A stretch of DNA of 64,000 bases from Clostridium tertium. Its GTDB lineage: Bacteria > Bacillota > Clostridia > Clostridiales > Clostridiaceae. This document shows, one piece after another, positions 1 to 7,395 of this stretch; the first letter of the stretch is position 1; the number at the start of each line of letters is the position of its first letter. The stretch spans positions 496,001 to 560,000 of the forward strand of contig NZ_JAGGJY010000001.1 of assembly GCF_017873245.1 (NCBI RefSeq). The letters are read 5' to 3'. A model generated the notes under the pieces. That model saw only the letters and a list, made by a program, of their open reading frames with translations, did no database searches and was not told where the DNA came from. Position numbers and translations under genes: made by a program.

Positions 1-14
1 GTATAATAAGAATT

Positions 15-38
15 AAAAGACACTTTATAGTGTCCTTT
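15..38 (-). terminator. intrinsic terminator of the small secreted protein gene
   Basis: Read on the minus strand, a hairpin with GACACT/AGTGTC core arms, a 4-nt loop and an A/T-rich extension ends in TTTT. It overlaps the stop codon of the gene at 37-351, so the transcript probably ends here. Confidence 0.6.
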
Positions 39-351
39 AAGAAATGAAAACATTACCTTTACCAATTATAACAATTCTGTAATCTGGAAGTAAGGCTGTT
101 AAGTTAAATTTATCAGATTTAGGAGTAAGACGAATAGATTGAACAAGAATTTGATTTTCATCAAACACTTGTAAATAAACACTATTAGATTCAGATATAT
201 TTTGGACTGTATATTTATTTTGAGGAGAAAAATTTAAGTCAGAAGCTTGATAAACACCTTCTTCAAATAAATTTACAGCGTAAGTAGATTGTGTAGAAGT
301 ACTAAAAAACAAAGATAATGAAATTATAAATACAAATATCGATTTTTTCAT
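37..351 (-). CDS. small secreted protein of unknown function
   Basis: This 104-residue protein starts with a clear signal peptide: MKKS, a hydrophobic core of about 13 residues (IFVFIISLSLFFS) and a probable cleavage site near TYA-VN at residues 24-26. The mature part is about 78 residues with no cysteine, no lipobox and no membrane segment, and looks beta-rich. An AGGTGG ribosome binding site precedes the start on the minus strand. I do not recognise a family. It is probably exported as a small soluble or wall-associated protein; any role is unknown. The neighbouring minus-strand gene encodes a cysteine-rich miniprotein, but about 250 bases separate them and there is no sign they form one operon. 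Confidence 0.7.
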   Translation of the reverse strand: MKKSIFVFIISLSLFFSTSTQSTYAVNLFEEGVYQASDLNFSPQNKYTVQNISESNSVYLQVFDENQILVQSIRLTPKSDKFNLTALLPDYRIVIIGKGNVFIS

Positions 352-601
352 AATCTAACCACCTTTCATACTTATTTTAATCAAATATAAAATAAATATT
401 CAATATGGTATTTAGATAAAGTTAAAAAATAAGAGATCAAGTAAGATATAAAATCTATATTAATATTTGATAGTCTGAATATGATTACTTTTAAGAATAG
501 AAATAATTTATATCAGATATTATAGAGAGGTGGACTATAAAATCCACCATTTAATATTAGTTTATTATTAAAAAATTGTAAGAAATTAATTCATAATACT
601 C

Positions 602-706
602 TTAAAACCAAAAGCCTCCCCAGAAGTTATTAAATCCACAACATCTATTGAATCTACAACATCTACGGCAGCAACAACAACATCTGTTAAATCCCCAAAA
701 TGGCAT
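602..706 (-). CDS. cysteine-rich 34-residue miniprotein
   Basis: Read on the minus strand, an ATG at 706 follows a good ribosome binding site (GAGAGGTG, 6-nt spacer) and opens a 34-codon frame ending in TAA at 602. The peptide begins MPFWGFNR and holds nine cysteines in clusters: a run of five at residues 9-13, a pair at 16-17 and a pair at 22-23. Five arginines sit between them, and the tail is rich in Trp, Phe and Gly. The composition is far from random translation of AT-rich DNA, and the local GC is higher than in the flanks, which supports a real gene. It has no signal peptide. Metal binding, disulfide crosslinking or a spore-coat role are possibilities only; I know of no named family. 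Confidence 0.6.
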   Translation of the reverse strand: MPFWGFNRCCCCCRRCCRFNRCCGFNNFWGGFWF

Positions 707-918
707 ATTATTCACCTCTCTATATATAATTTAATATATTCTCAATATCACATAAGTGTTACTAAGTATAGAGCAATATTTTCATGTTTAAATAATAATA
801 AAGTAAGTTAATCACAATGAAATAGATAAATCTTATAACTAAGAGATGAGTTGAACTATAATAAACCTAATGATTTTAATAATAATTAATTTAATAAAAT
901 AATAGAGGAAGATTTTAA
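707..918. other. intergenic AT-rich DNA
   Basis: No coding frame with a ribosome binding site was found. It must contain the promoter for the minus-strand miniprotein gene, but no convincing sigma-A boxes could be assigned. Confidence 0.4.
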
Positions 919-1160
919 ATGTATAGAGAATTATTAAATAGAATAAAAGTTAAATTTAATGATGTATATTTAATTCCTTATGAAAAGTTATTGAAGGATA
1001 TAATGTAAGTTTTAACAATAATTTATTTAATGATATTATTAAATAGAATATATATGAATTAATTATAGATATAAATACAGAATTAATTGTGAATAGTTGG
1101 AGGGGGTCATTAATTATTATACAAATCAGGGGTATGGACTTTCAAATTTTTTTAGAATAA
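919..1160 (+). pseudogene. possible decayed gene of unknown family
   Basis: An ATG at 919 behind a GAGGA-like site opens a 29-codon frame (MYRELLNRIKVKFNDVYLIP...) that stops at 1008. Just after it, the next reading frame carries protein-like sequence (SFNNNLFNDIIK, a stop, then NIYELIIDINTELIVNSWRG and on to a stop at 1160). This pattern fits one frameshift plus one nonsense change in an old gene of about 80 codons. The family is not recognisable, and the fragment is short enough that chance cannot be excluded. Confidence 0.25.
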
Positions 1161-1206
1161 GGGGAAAAATAAATTTAAGTTAAAATCACATATAGGAGGA
1201 GTAAAA

Positions 1207-1944
1207 ATGAAAGAAAATAAATATGATGATATAAGTTTTTTCAAAGAATATAAAAAAATGCCACGCTCAGTAAATGGATTAAAATCTGCTGGGGAATGGC
1301 ATGAGTTAAAAAAGGTTTTGCCTAGCTTTACAGATAAACGAGTATTAGATTTAGGATGTGGCTTTGGATGGCACTGTAAATATGCAGCTGAACATGGGGC
1401 AAAAGCTGTAGTTGGGGTAGATATATCAGAGAATATGTTAAATGAAGCAAAGAGGATAAATAATTCTTCATTAATTGAATATACCAGAAAACCTATAGAA
1501 GATATAGATTACCAAGAAAATAGTTTTGATGTTGTAATTAGCTCTTTAGCATTTCATTATATAAAATCTTTTGATGATATTTGTAAAAAGGTAAATAGGT
1601 GTTTATCTAAAGGTGGGGATTTTGTCTTTTCAGTTGAACATCCAATATTTACAGCACATGGAAACCAAGATTGGTGCTATGATGAAGAGAAAAGTAAATT
1701 ATATTGGCCAGTAGATAATTATTTTATAGAAGGAATTCGCAAAAGCAATTTTTTAGGTAAGGATGTTATGAAATATCATAAAACTTTGACAACTTATATA
1801 AATGGATTACTTATAAATGGGTTTGAAATAACAAATCTTATAGAACCAATGCCAGAGGAGTCAATGCTATTATGTAACACTGAAATGCAAGATGAACTTC
1901 GTAGACCAATGATGTTAATAATTTCTGCTAGAAAAAAAGATTAA
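1207..1944 (+). CDS. class I SAM-dependent methyltransferase
   Basis: This 245-residue protein has the Rossmann-fold methyltransferase motif I (VLDLGCGFGWH, around residues 46-56), the acidic residue ending strand 2 (VVGVDIS, around 68-74), and a motif resembling post-I/II in FDVVISSLAFHYI. It uses S-adenosylmethionine to methylate an unidentified small molecule or macromolecule. An AGGAGG site lies 6 nt before the ATG. The fold and cofactor are secure but the substrate is not: relatives are annotated only as methyltransferase domain 11 or UbiE-like proteins. It is followed by a broken P-loop kinase gene 37 bases downstream, which may once have been cotranscribed. Confidence 0.85.
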   Translation: MKENKYDDISFFKEYKKMPRSVNGLKSAGEWHELKKVLPSFTDKRVLDLGCGFGWHCKYAAEHGAKAVVGVDISENMLNEAKRINNSSLIEYTRKPIEDIDYQENSFDVVISSLAFHYIKSFDDICKKVNRCLSKGGDFVFSVEHPIFTAHGNQDWCYDEEKSKLYWPVDNYFIEGIRKSNFLGKDVMKYHKTLTTYINGLLINGFEITNLIEPMPEESMLLCNTEMQDELRRPMMLIISARKKD

Positions 1945-1981
1945 TAGTATTTAGTATTTTTTAGTACAAGAGGTTTTCAAA

Positions 1982-2170
1982 GTGAAGAAAAAGTTAGTTA
2001 TAGTTAATGGAGCTATGGGTGTAGGTAAAACTACAACTTGTAAAGAGTTAAGTAAAAAACTTCAGAATTCTGTATGGCTTGATGGAGATTGGTGTTGGAT
2101 GATTGATCCGTTTGTTGTTAATGAAGAAAATAAATGGATGGTAATAAATAATATAAATTCATCATCGTAA
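1982..2170 (+). pseudogene. truncated P-loop nucleotide kinase
   Basis: A GTG start behind an AAGAGG site opens a 62-codon frame beginning with a hydrophobic strand and a perfect Walker A motif (GAMGVGKTTT, residues 10-19). This is followed by the LDGDWCWM segment seen in small P-loop kinases of about 170-190 residues in Firmicutes. The frame then ends abruptly after KWMVINNIN, and no downstream frame restores the missing lid and C-terminal half. The product would lack most of the kinase fold. I call it a 3'-truncated pseudogene; translation of the stump remains possible. Confidence 0.6.
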
Positions 2171-2319
2171 AATTGGTTTTATTTTTTATGATATTATTAC
2201 AAGCTATATCAAGTTTTATATGGATATAAATAATAATATTTCATTAGGAGTGATAGAGTTAGCAGTAAAATTATAGAAAATATTCATTTACAATAGTATA
2301 TATAAAAACCTAAAAGTTG

Positions 2320-2499
2320 ATGGCTTCAGGATTTATATTTATAATTGAGCCTATGCTTAATATGAGATTTAGTGAAGTATTTTTAGATAGAGAAAATAAA
2401 TGGACTGTCTATAATGTAGATTCTATGGTATAGCATCAACGGAAAGTTGTTGTACTAGTAACAGATAGTAGATATGAAACTTTAGAGGATTATAAGTAG
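2320..2499 (+). pseudogene. short decayed coding remnant
   Basis: An ATG at 2320 opens a protein-like frame (MASGFIFIIEPMLNMRFSEV..., then LDRENKWTVYNVDSMV) that is stopped by TAG at 2431. It continues in the same frame as HQRKVVVLVTDSRYETLEDYK to a second TAG at 2497. There is no good ribosome binding site. It looks like the tail of an older gene, and the region 2171-2510 as a whole appears to be debris. The family was not recognised. Confidence 0.25.
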
Positions 2500-2514
2500 A
2501 AAGAGGCGATAAAG

Positions 2515-2745
2515 ATGGGGGATTATAAAATAATTCAAATAATACCAAATACGAAAGAAGTTTATTCTGAATATATTAGTGAAAAAAATGGAGATTTTAC
2601 ATTACCAATTGTATGCTTTGCTTTAGTTGAATATGATGATGGATCAAGAAAAGTAATTCCAATGGATATTGATGTAGATGGAACTGTTGGACCAAAAGGT
2701 AGCGATTTTATAGGAATTACTAATTACAAAATAGGGAAATTATAA
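2515..2745 (+). CDS. small hypothetical protein
   Basis: A 76-residue acidic protein (MGDYKIIQIIPNTKEVYSEY...) starts at ATG 2515 behind an AGAGGCG element. It has no signal peptide, membrane segment or cysteine-rich motif. The pattern of short alternating hydrophobic stretches (VCFALVEY, RKVIPMDIDV) suggests a small beta-rich domain. No family was recognised. It lies directly behind a stretch of gene debris and could itself be a surviving fragment, although its frame is intact and its codon use matches neighbouring genes. Confidence 0.5.
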   Translation: MGDYKIIQIIPNTKEVYSEYISEKNGDFTLPIVCFALVEYDDGSRKVIPMDIDVDGTVGPKGSDFIGITNYKIGKL

Positions 2746-2951
2746 AGTTTTTAGTAGAAGGAAAGTTTTTTACTTTCGATTTGTATGAATCGGATTTATT
2801 CATTTTATCTGAAAATAATAATTTAACTGTATAACATCTTATAGATAATTTGTTATAAAATTATCTATATTTGAAAACTAATTATTTAAAAATCATTGTA
2901 TAATGTAAATAAAATGATTTTTAAATAATAATTAATTACGGGGAGGCAGAT

Positions 2952-3827
2952 ATGAGTAAGATAGATTTGCATATTCATTCATGTTTTAGTGATGATGGAG
3001 AATATACTCCAGAAGAAATTGTTGATAGAGCAATGAAAAATAATGTTGAAATAATTTCTATAAGTGATCACAATTCAGTAAAAGCTGTGGAAAGAGCTTT
3101 AAATTATAGTAGAGATAAAGATATAAAGGTTATACCAGGAATAGAAATAGATTGTACATTTAATGATATAAACCTACATTTACTTGGATACAATATAAAT
3201 TATAAAGAAAAGGATTTCTATAATATTGAAGAAGATATTTTAAATCAAGAAAGAAAAGCTTCAAAAGAAAAGATAAGGTTAATAAAAGAATATACAGGTT
3301 TAAATATAAGTGAAGAGGAAGTTCTTGAAAAATCATCAAATGGAGTTGTTACTGGTGAGTTAATAGCTGAAATACTATTAAAAGATAATGAAAATAGAAA
3401 TTCTGCTATATTAGAGCCATATTTACAAGGTGGAAGCAGAAGTGATATGCCTTATGTTAATTTTTATTGGGATTATTTTGCACAAGGAAAACCAGCTTAT
3501 GTTCCGATAAAATTTATAAGTTTAAAAGAGTCAATTGAATTAGTTCATAAACATGGTGGTGAAGCTATAATTGCTCATCCAGGTAACAATTTAAGAGATA
3601 ACTTAGATGAAATAGATGAATTAATAAAAGAAGGAATAGATGGTATAGAGGTTTTTAGTAGTTATCATACAAAAGGGCAAATAGATTACTTTTATGATAA
3701 GGCTTTAAAAAATAATATAATAATAACTTGCGGAAGCGATTTTCATGGAAAGACAAAACCTAATATAGAAATTGGAAAATTCAAATTTGAGCCGAAAGAT
3801 GTTTCAATAGATAAAATATTAAAATAG
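2952..3827 (+). CDS. PHP-domain metal-dependent phosphoesterase
   Basis: This 291-residue protein carries the PHP signature throughout: DLHIHSCFSDDGEYTPEEIV at the start, SISDHNS near residues 36-42, the acidic GIEIDC segment, IAHPG around 208-212 and CGSDFHG near 260-266. These histidines and acids bind two or three metal ions. The family includes the YciV/TrpH-type enzymes that hydrolyse nucleoside 3',5'-bisphosphates or trim RNA 5' ends, and this is the closest match in length and motif order. The exact substrate is inferred. The ribosome binding site GGGGAGG precedes the ATG. No partner gene is close; a structured intergenic region follows. Confidence 0.82.
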   Translation: MSKIDLHIHSCFSDDGEYTPEEIVDRAMKNNVEIISISDHNSVKAVERALNYSRDKDIKVIPGIEIDCTFNDINLHLLGYNINYKEKDFYNIEEDILNQERKASKEKIRLIKEYTGLNISEEEVLEKSSNGVVTGELIAEILLKDNENRNSAILEPYLQGGSRSDMPYVNFYWDYFAQGKPAYVPIKFISLKESIELVHKHGGEAIIAHPGNNLRDNLDEIDELIKEGIDGIEVFSSYHTKGQIDYFYDKALKNNIIITCGSDFHGKTKPNIEIGKFKFEPKDVSIDKILK

Positions 3828-3864
3828 AAGGCTTCGAATATGATGATAATCCGAAGTAGTTACT

Positions 3865-3933
3865 AGATGCAGCTATAATAGTTTGATAGTAGATTTTATC
3901 GAATAATCGTATTTATATCAGCTAGCTGCATCT
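3865..3933. repeat. 10-bp inverted repeat with 49-nt loop
   Basis: AGATGCAGCT at 3865-3874 is matched exactly in reverse complement by AGCTGCATCT at 3924-3933, followed by CTCTTTTC. It could form a long-stemmed structure downstream of the PHP gene and may act as its terminator. Part of the second arm is shared with the next hairpin, so the two structures could compete. Confidence 0.5.
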
Positions 3934-3966
3934 CTTTTCATATGAAATTTAAAGATATGAAAAGAG
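3932..3966 (+). repeat. perfect 11-bp hairpin covering a ribosome binding site
   Basis: CTCTTTTCATA (3932-3942) and TATGAAAAGAG (3956-3966) are exact reverse complements with a 13-nt loop. The right arm supplies the AAAAGAGG sequence that would be the ribosome binding site for the mini-ORF at 3974, so folding would hide that site. Confidence 0.55.
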
Positions 3967-3973
3967 GTTAGTT

Positions 3974-4120
3974 ATGAACTATAATCAATTAAAACATCAA
4001 TGGAAGTAAAATGCTTATTTAAATTTTTTACGATTTTTAAAAATAACATTAATTATGAAGGTAATAAATGTAGACTTTTTATTCATTTTGCATCTCTTAT
4101 TAAAATTAATATTTGTTTAA
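3974..4120 (+). pseudogene. mini-ORF interrupted by one stop
   Basis: An ATG 7 nt after AAAAGAGG opens an 11-codon frame (MNYNQLKHQWK) ending at TAA 4007-4009. The same frame is then open for another 36 codons (NAYLNFLRFLKITLIMKV...) to TAA at 4118. It may be a nonsense-interrupted small gene, a leader peptide, or chance; no family is recognised. Confidence 0.2.
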
Positions 4121-4600
4121 TATTACACCTTTGCAAATTGTATTTCATTGAATCGTTGATAATATAATGTTTTTATATTTGATCTTAAAAGATTAGTAAA
4201 GTTTTGTATAGATTCTTATGTGATTTTATAGTTTAAATTAGATAAAAGTACTACATAAATAATAAGTAAAATTAATTTGAATAATATTGGATAATTATTG
4301 GAAAAAATGGGTTACAAAAAGAAGTATAAAAGAAAGTAGTTATGAAGATAGTTAAAAGTAAATTTATGTTTATTCATAAATAAGAGATTGGATTTCATTA
4401 AAAATATAAGTGAGTAAATTATATAAATATTTAAATTAAAGAATACACTAAATTAATATATTTTATGCCTTTTGGTGGAAGTCTTACGGTTAATAAGAAT
4501 TTTTTTTGTTAAAATATTTATTTTAAACACCTATAATAGTGTATCGAATAAAAAATATAAAAATATAATATACATTATTAATGAATTTTCGAGGGGTTAT

Positions 4601-6397
4601 ATGAATAGGGGAAAAAATAATAAACAAAGTAAAAAGAAGAATACTAAAAAAAGAGAAGTTGATTTATTTCCTGCACTTAAAAATACTGTCGATGGAGATA
4701 GGTATGGTTATATAAATAAAGATGGTGAGGTAATAATTCCGTTTAAGTTTACAAGAGCATATGATTTTAACGAATTTGGATTAGCAATAATTAAGGAAAA
4801 TAACAAGTTTGGAATAATTGATATTAAGGGAAATTACAATGTAAATCCTCAATTTGATAATATAAATCCATATAAAGAAGGAAGGGCAATTTATACTGAA
4901 AAATCTAAAATGGGGGTTTTGGATGAAAAAGGAAATAAGTTAAGGGAGGTAGTCTACGATTATATAGGAAACTACAACGATGGATATGCAGTTGTAACTA
5001 AAATAAATGGTAAAAGCTCTAAATATGGATATATTGATTTAGATGGAAAGGAAATTACTGAAGTTAAATATATGCATGCAAATGATTTTAATGATGGCTT
5101 TGGATTGATAAAGATCAAAGATAGGGAATTTGCATTAATAGATACACAAGGTAATATTAGTAATACTTATAATTTTGAATATGTTGGGTCATATGGAGAA
5201 GACTTAATGGTATTTTCAATATTATTAGGTGGCCCATATGGATATATAAATAGAGATGGAGAAATAGTTATTAGTCCGATTTATTGTGATGCCAAAGGAT
5301 TTAATGATGGGGTAGCAGTAGTCAGTAGAAGTAACAACAACATAATCTGTACACATGGAGTTATTGACAAATTAGGAAGGCAGATTTATGGTGAGATATA
5401 TAGTGATATAAAACATTTAGGTGAGGGGAAGATAGCTTTAGGTTTACCAATAGGAGATAATAGTATATTTCCAAGAAGTATTTATGCTATAGGAGATTCA
5501 CTAGGAACTCTTTTAACAAAATTTATTTATCTCAATATTGGTATGTATATAAATGGGTTATCATATGGATCTGATGATAAAAAAACATTTTTTTTAGATA
5601 GGTATGGAAGAATAGTAAAAAATCTACCAATGGTTTATGGAAGTGGTGAACTTAGAGCTAAAGGTGGAATTATACATGCTAATATAGATTACTCTCCTTA
5701 TTATTTAGATAAAAATAATAAATTTATTTATCAGCCTAATAAAGAATTTCCTTTAGACAAAAAATATTCATTAATAATTGATAAGTATAAACCTAATATT
5801 AATTATCTCATATATATTCCACAAGTGAAAGGGATACATGATGAAAATATAGAAAAAGAAGTTAATTCAAAATTACGAAAAATATCATTTTATATACCAG
5901 CAAAAGAAGAAGTAATAGATAATGAGCCTAATATTATAGAGGATCAGGTATTATCATATAATTACTACGGAAATTTTCAAATATTATTTTACAAAGATAA
6001 TTCATTAATAATAGATCTATTAGGATACTATTATTCATTAGGAGCAGTTAATGGAACACCAATAAGAAAAACATGTGCGATTGACTTATTAACAGGAAGA
6101 TTTTATAAGCTAAAAGATTTATTTAAAAGTGATACAAATTGGAGAGCAATTTTAAATAAGATAATAAGTGGATTTATAGAAAATGATCCTAGTTATGAAT
6201 ATGTTTTTCCTGGTTCATTTAAAGGAATATCAGAGAGTCAAGACTTTTATATAGATAAAGATAATTTATATATTTATTATCCTCCATATAAAATAGGGCC
6301 TTATTCTGCTGGGGTTATTACTTTTAAAATACCATTTACTCAAATAGAGGCTTATTTAAATAGCCAAGGAGATTTTTATAAAAAGTTTAATGGATAG
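4601..6397 (+). CDS. WG-repeat protein with C-terminal DUF3298-like domain
   Basis: The start is set at ATG 4601, behind GAGGGG, giving 598 residues; the longer in-frame reading from TTG 4472 has no ribosome binding site. The basic N-terminus (MNRGKNNKQSKKKNTKKRE) is followed from about residue 33 to 320 by WG/KWG-type repeats, seen as recurring units of GYIN(K/R)DGE, IIP/ISP and FNDG. The last 155 residues (IIEDQVLSYNYYGNFQILFY... to the DLLTGRFYKLKDLF segment and an IPFTQIEAYL end) resemble the DUF3298/RsiV-type domain. There is no signal peptide or membrane helix, so it is predicted to be cytoplasmic even though DUF3298 domains are usually extracellular. Its role is unknown. Confidence 0.75.
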   Translation: MNRGKNNKQSKKKNTKKREVDLFPALKNTVDGDRYGYINKDGEVIIPFKFTRAYDFNEFGLAIIKENNKFGIIDIKGNYNVNPQFDNINPYKEGRAIYTEKSKMGVLDEKGNKLREVVYDYIGNYNDGYAVVTKINGKSSKYGYIDLDGKEITEVKYMHANDFNDGFGLIKIKDREFALIDTQGNISNTYNFEYVGSYGEDLMVFSILLGGPYGYINRDGEIVISPIYCDAKGFNDGVAVVSRSNNNIICTHGVIDKLGRQIYGEIYSDIKHLGEGKIALGLPIGDNSIFPRSIYAIGDSLGTLLTKFIYLNIGMYINGLSYGSDDKKTFFLDRYGRIVKNLPMVYGSGELRAKGGIIHANIDYSPYYLDKNNKFIYQPNKEFPLDKKYSLIIDKYKPNINYLIYIPQVKGIHDENIEKEVNSKLRKISFYIPAKEEVIDNEPNIIEDQVLSYNYYGNFQILFYKDNSLIIDLLGYYYSLGAVNGTPIRKTCAIDLLTGRFYKLKDLFKSDTNWRAILNKIISGFIENDPSYEYVFPGSFKGISESQDFYIDKDNLYIYYPPYKIGPYSAGVITFKIPFTQIEAYLNSQGDFYKKFNG

Positions 6398-6404
6398 GAA
6401 TAAG

Positions 6405-6443
6405 AAGCATATTGGAATTTTAGAATTCTTATATGCTTTTTTA
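6405..6443 (+). terminator. intrinsic terminator after the WG-repeat gene
   Basis: AAGCATAT (6405-6412) pairs with ATATGCTT (6431-6438), with additional GAATT/AATTC pairing in the loop, and ends in a run of T. It lies just after the stop codon. Confidence 0.65.
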
Positions 6444-6588
6444 TTACTATAATTAGATAATATCTTAAATAATATACTCGTAAATGATGATAAATAAAAT
6501 AAAAAAAACTAAGGAAACAATATAAACCTAAAGAATAATATATATTATAATCAAATAAACAAAAGATATTTAGAAAGTGGGGACTAAG

Positions 6589-7254
6589 ATGAACTATAAT
6601 AATTCAAATTACAGTTATGAAGATTATTTTAAAACAATGAGCATGAATAATGAAAATTGTTCATGTAATAATCAAGAACAATATGATAATCAAGAATATA
6701 TAGTAAATATAGAAGAAAGATTACCTAATATAAATCCTGATTTACAAAATTCATCTCAAATGAAACCAAATAATTCAAGAAACATAGATATGTTTCAAGG
6801 TGTTCAAAATAATCAATATAATCAAGAATTAATGAAATCACAAGGGATGCAATCTTTTCAAGGATTCCAAAATTTCGAAGTGACTCAAGAAATGAACTCA
6901 GTACAAGGAATGCACCGTCCTATGCAATGTTCAGGAAAACTTCAATGTAAGAATCGAAACAAGGTAATTCAAATACCAGGACAAGTAAGAAAATATAATC
7001 AGCATTGTAATATAAATGGTAAAAATTTTATTATTAATAATAAAAATTTCTTTAATAGATATTTTACTAGATATAATCACTTTTTTATAAATGATTGCAA
7101 TTATATAAAAGATCATTTATGTGATTGTAATATTATTCATTTTTCATCTCAAACTATTTATAAGGGATGTAAATATCTAGGATCAAATACAGTAGTTGCA
7201 AATAAATGTAATAAAAAATTTAATAATAATTGTTGTTTTAATAATAACTTCTAA
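6589..7254 (+). CDS. Asn/Gln-rich CotD-like spore coat protein
   Basis: The start is ATG 6589 behind GTGGGGAC, giving 221 residues. The first 110 residues are low-complexity Asn, Gln and Met (for example QGMQSFQGFQNFEVTQEM). The second half, from HRPMQCSGKLQC, is rich in Cys, His, Asn, Phe and Tyr, with repeated NHFF/NYIKDHLCDC-type segments. That second half matches the style of CotD-type inner spore coat proteins, which carry His/Cys-rich strands around HF motifs. A structural role in the spore coat, under a late mother-cell sigma factor, is inferred from composition; I could not assign a sigma-K promoter. It ends before a pair of terminators shared with the convergent decarboxylase gene. 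Confidence 0.6.
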   Translation: MNYNNSNYSYEDYFKTMSMNNENCSCNNQEQYDNQEYIVNIEERLPNINPDLQNSSQMKPNNSRNIDMFQGVQNNQYNQELMKSQGMQSFQGFQNFEVTQEMNSVQGMHRPMQCSGKLQCKNRNKVIQIPGQVRKYNQHCNINGKNFIINNKNFFNRYFTRYNHFFINDCNYIKDHLCDCNIIHFSSQTIYKGCKYLGSNTVVANKCNKKFNNNCCFNNNF

Positions 7255-7271
7255 TTATCTTTATTTTGGTT

Positions 7272-7305
7272 TTGTAGTACTACTATATTTTATGGTAGTG
7301 CTACA
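7272..7305 (+). terminator. intrinsic terminator of the coat gene
   Basis: TTGTAGTACTAC pairs with GGTAGTGCTACAA through a stem containing G-T wobbles, loop about 10 nt, followed by TTTA. It lies 18 bases after the stop codon. Confidence 0.55.
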
Positions 7306-7350
7306 ATTTATCATCTTTCAACAATATAAATCCACTTCTAAATAGAGATA

Positions 7351-7378
7351 AAAGCTAGGCTTATTCAAGTCTAGCTTT
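7351..7378 (-). terminator. terminator between convergent coat and decarboxylase genes
   Basis: AAAGCTAGGCTT pairs with AAGTCTAGCTTT, a 12-bp stem with one wobble and a 4-nt loop. It lies 18 bases beyond the stop codon of the minus-strand decarboxylase and could work in both directions. Confidence 0.65.
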
Positions 7379-7395
7379 ATTTATATTACTACTTT

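Larger units (their letters stand above)
3828..4600. other. long intergenic region with inverted repeats
   Basis: This 773-base stretch has no confident gene. Its first 140 bases hold nested inverted repeats: a 5-bp CTTCG/CGAAG pair (3832-3856), a 10-bp AGATGCAGCT/AGCTGCATCT pair 49 nt apart (3865-3933), and a perfect 11-bp hairpin (3932-3966). A mini-ORF starts at 3974. The rest, 4121-4600, is AT-rich with no structure I could support and must contain the promoter of the WG-repeat gene. Confidence 0.6.

Noticed and set aside
3828-3966. IS200/IS605-type transposon end
   Set aside because: Subterminal hairpins would fit, but no TnpA or TnpB fragment is present in either flank.
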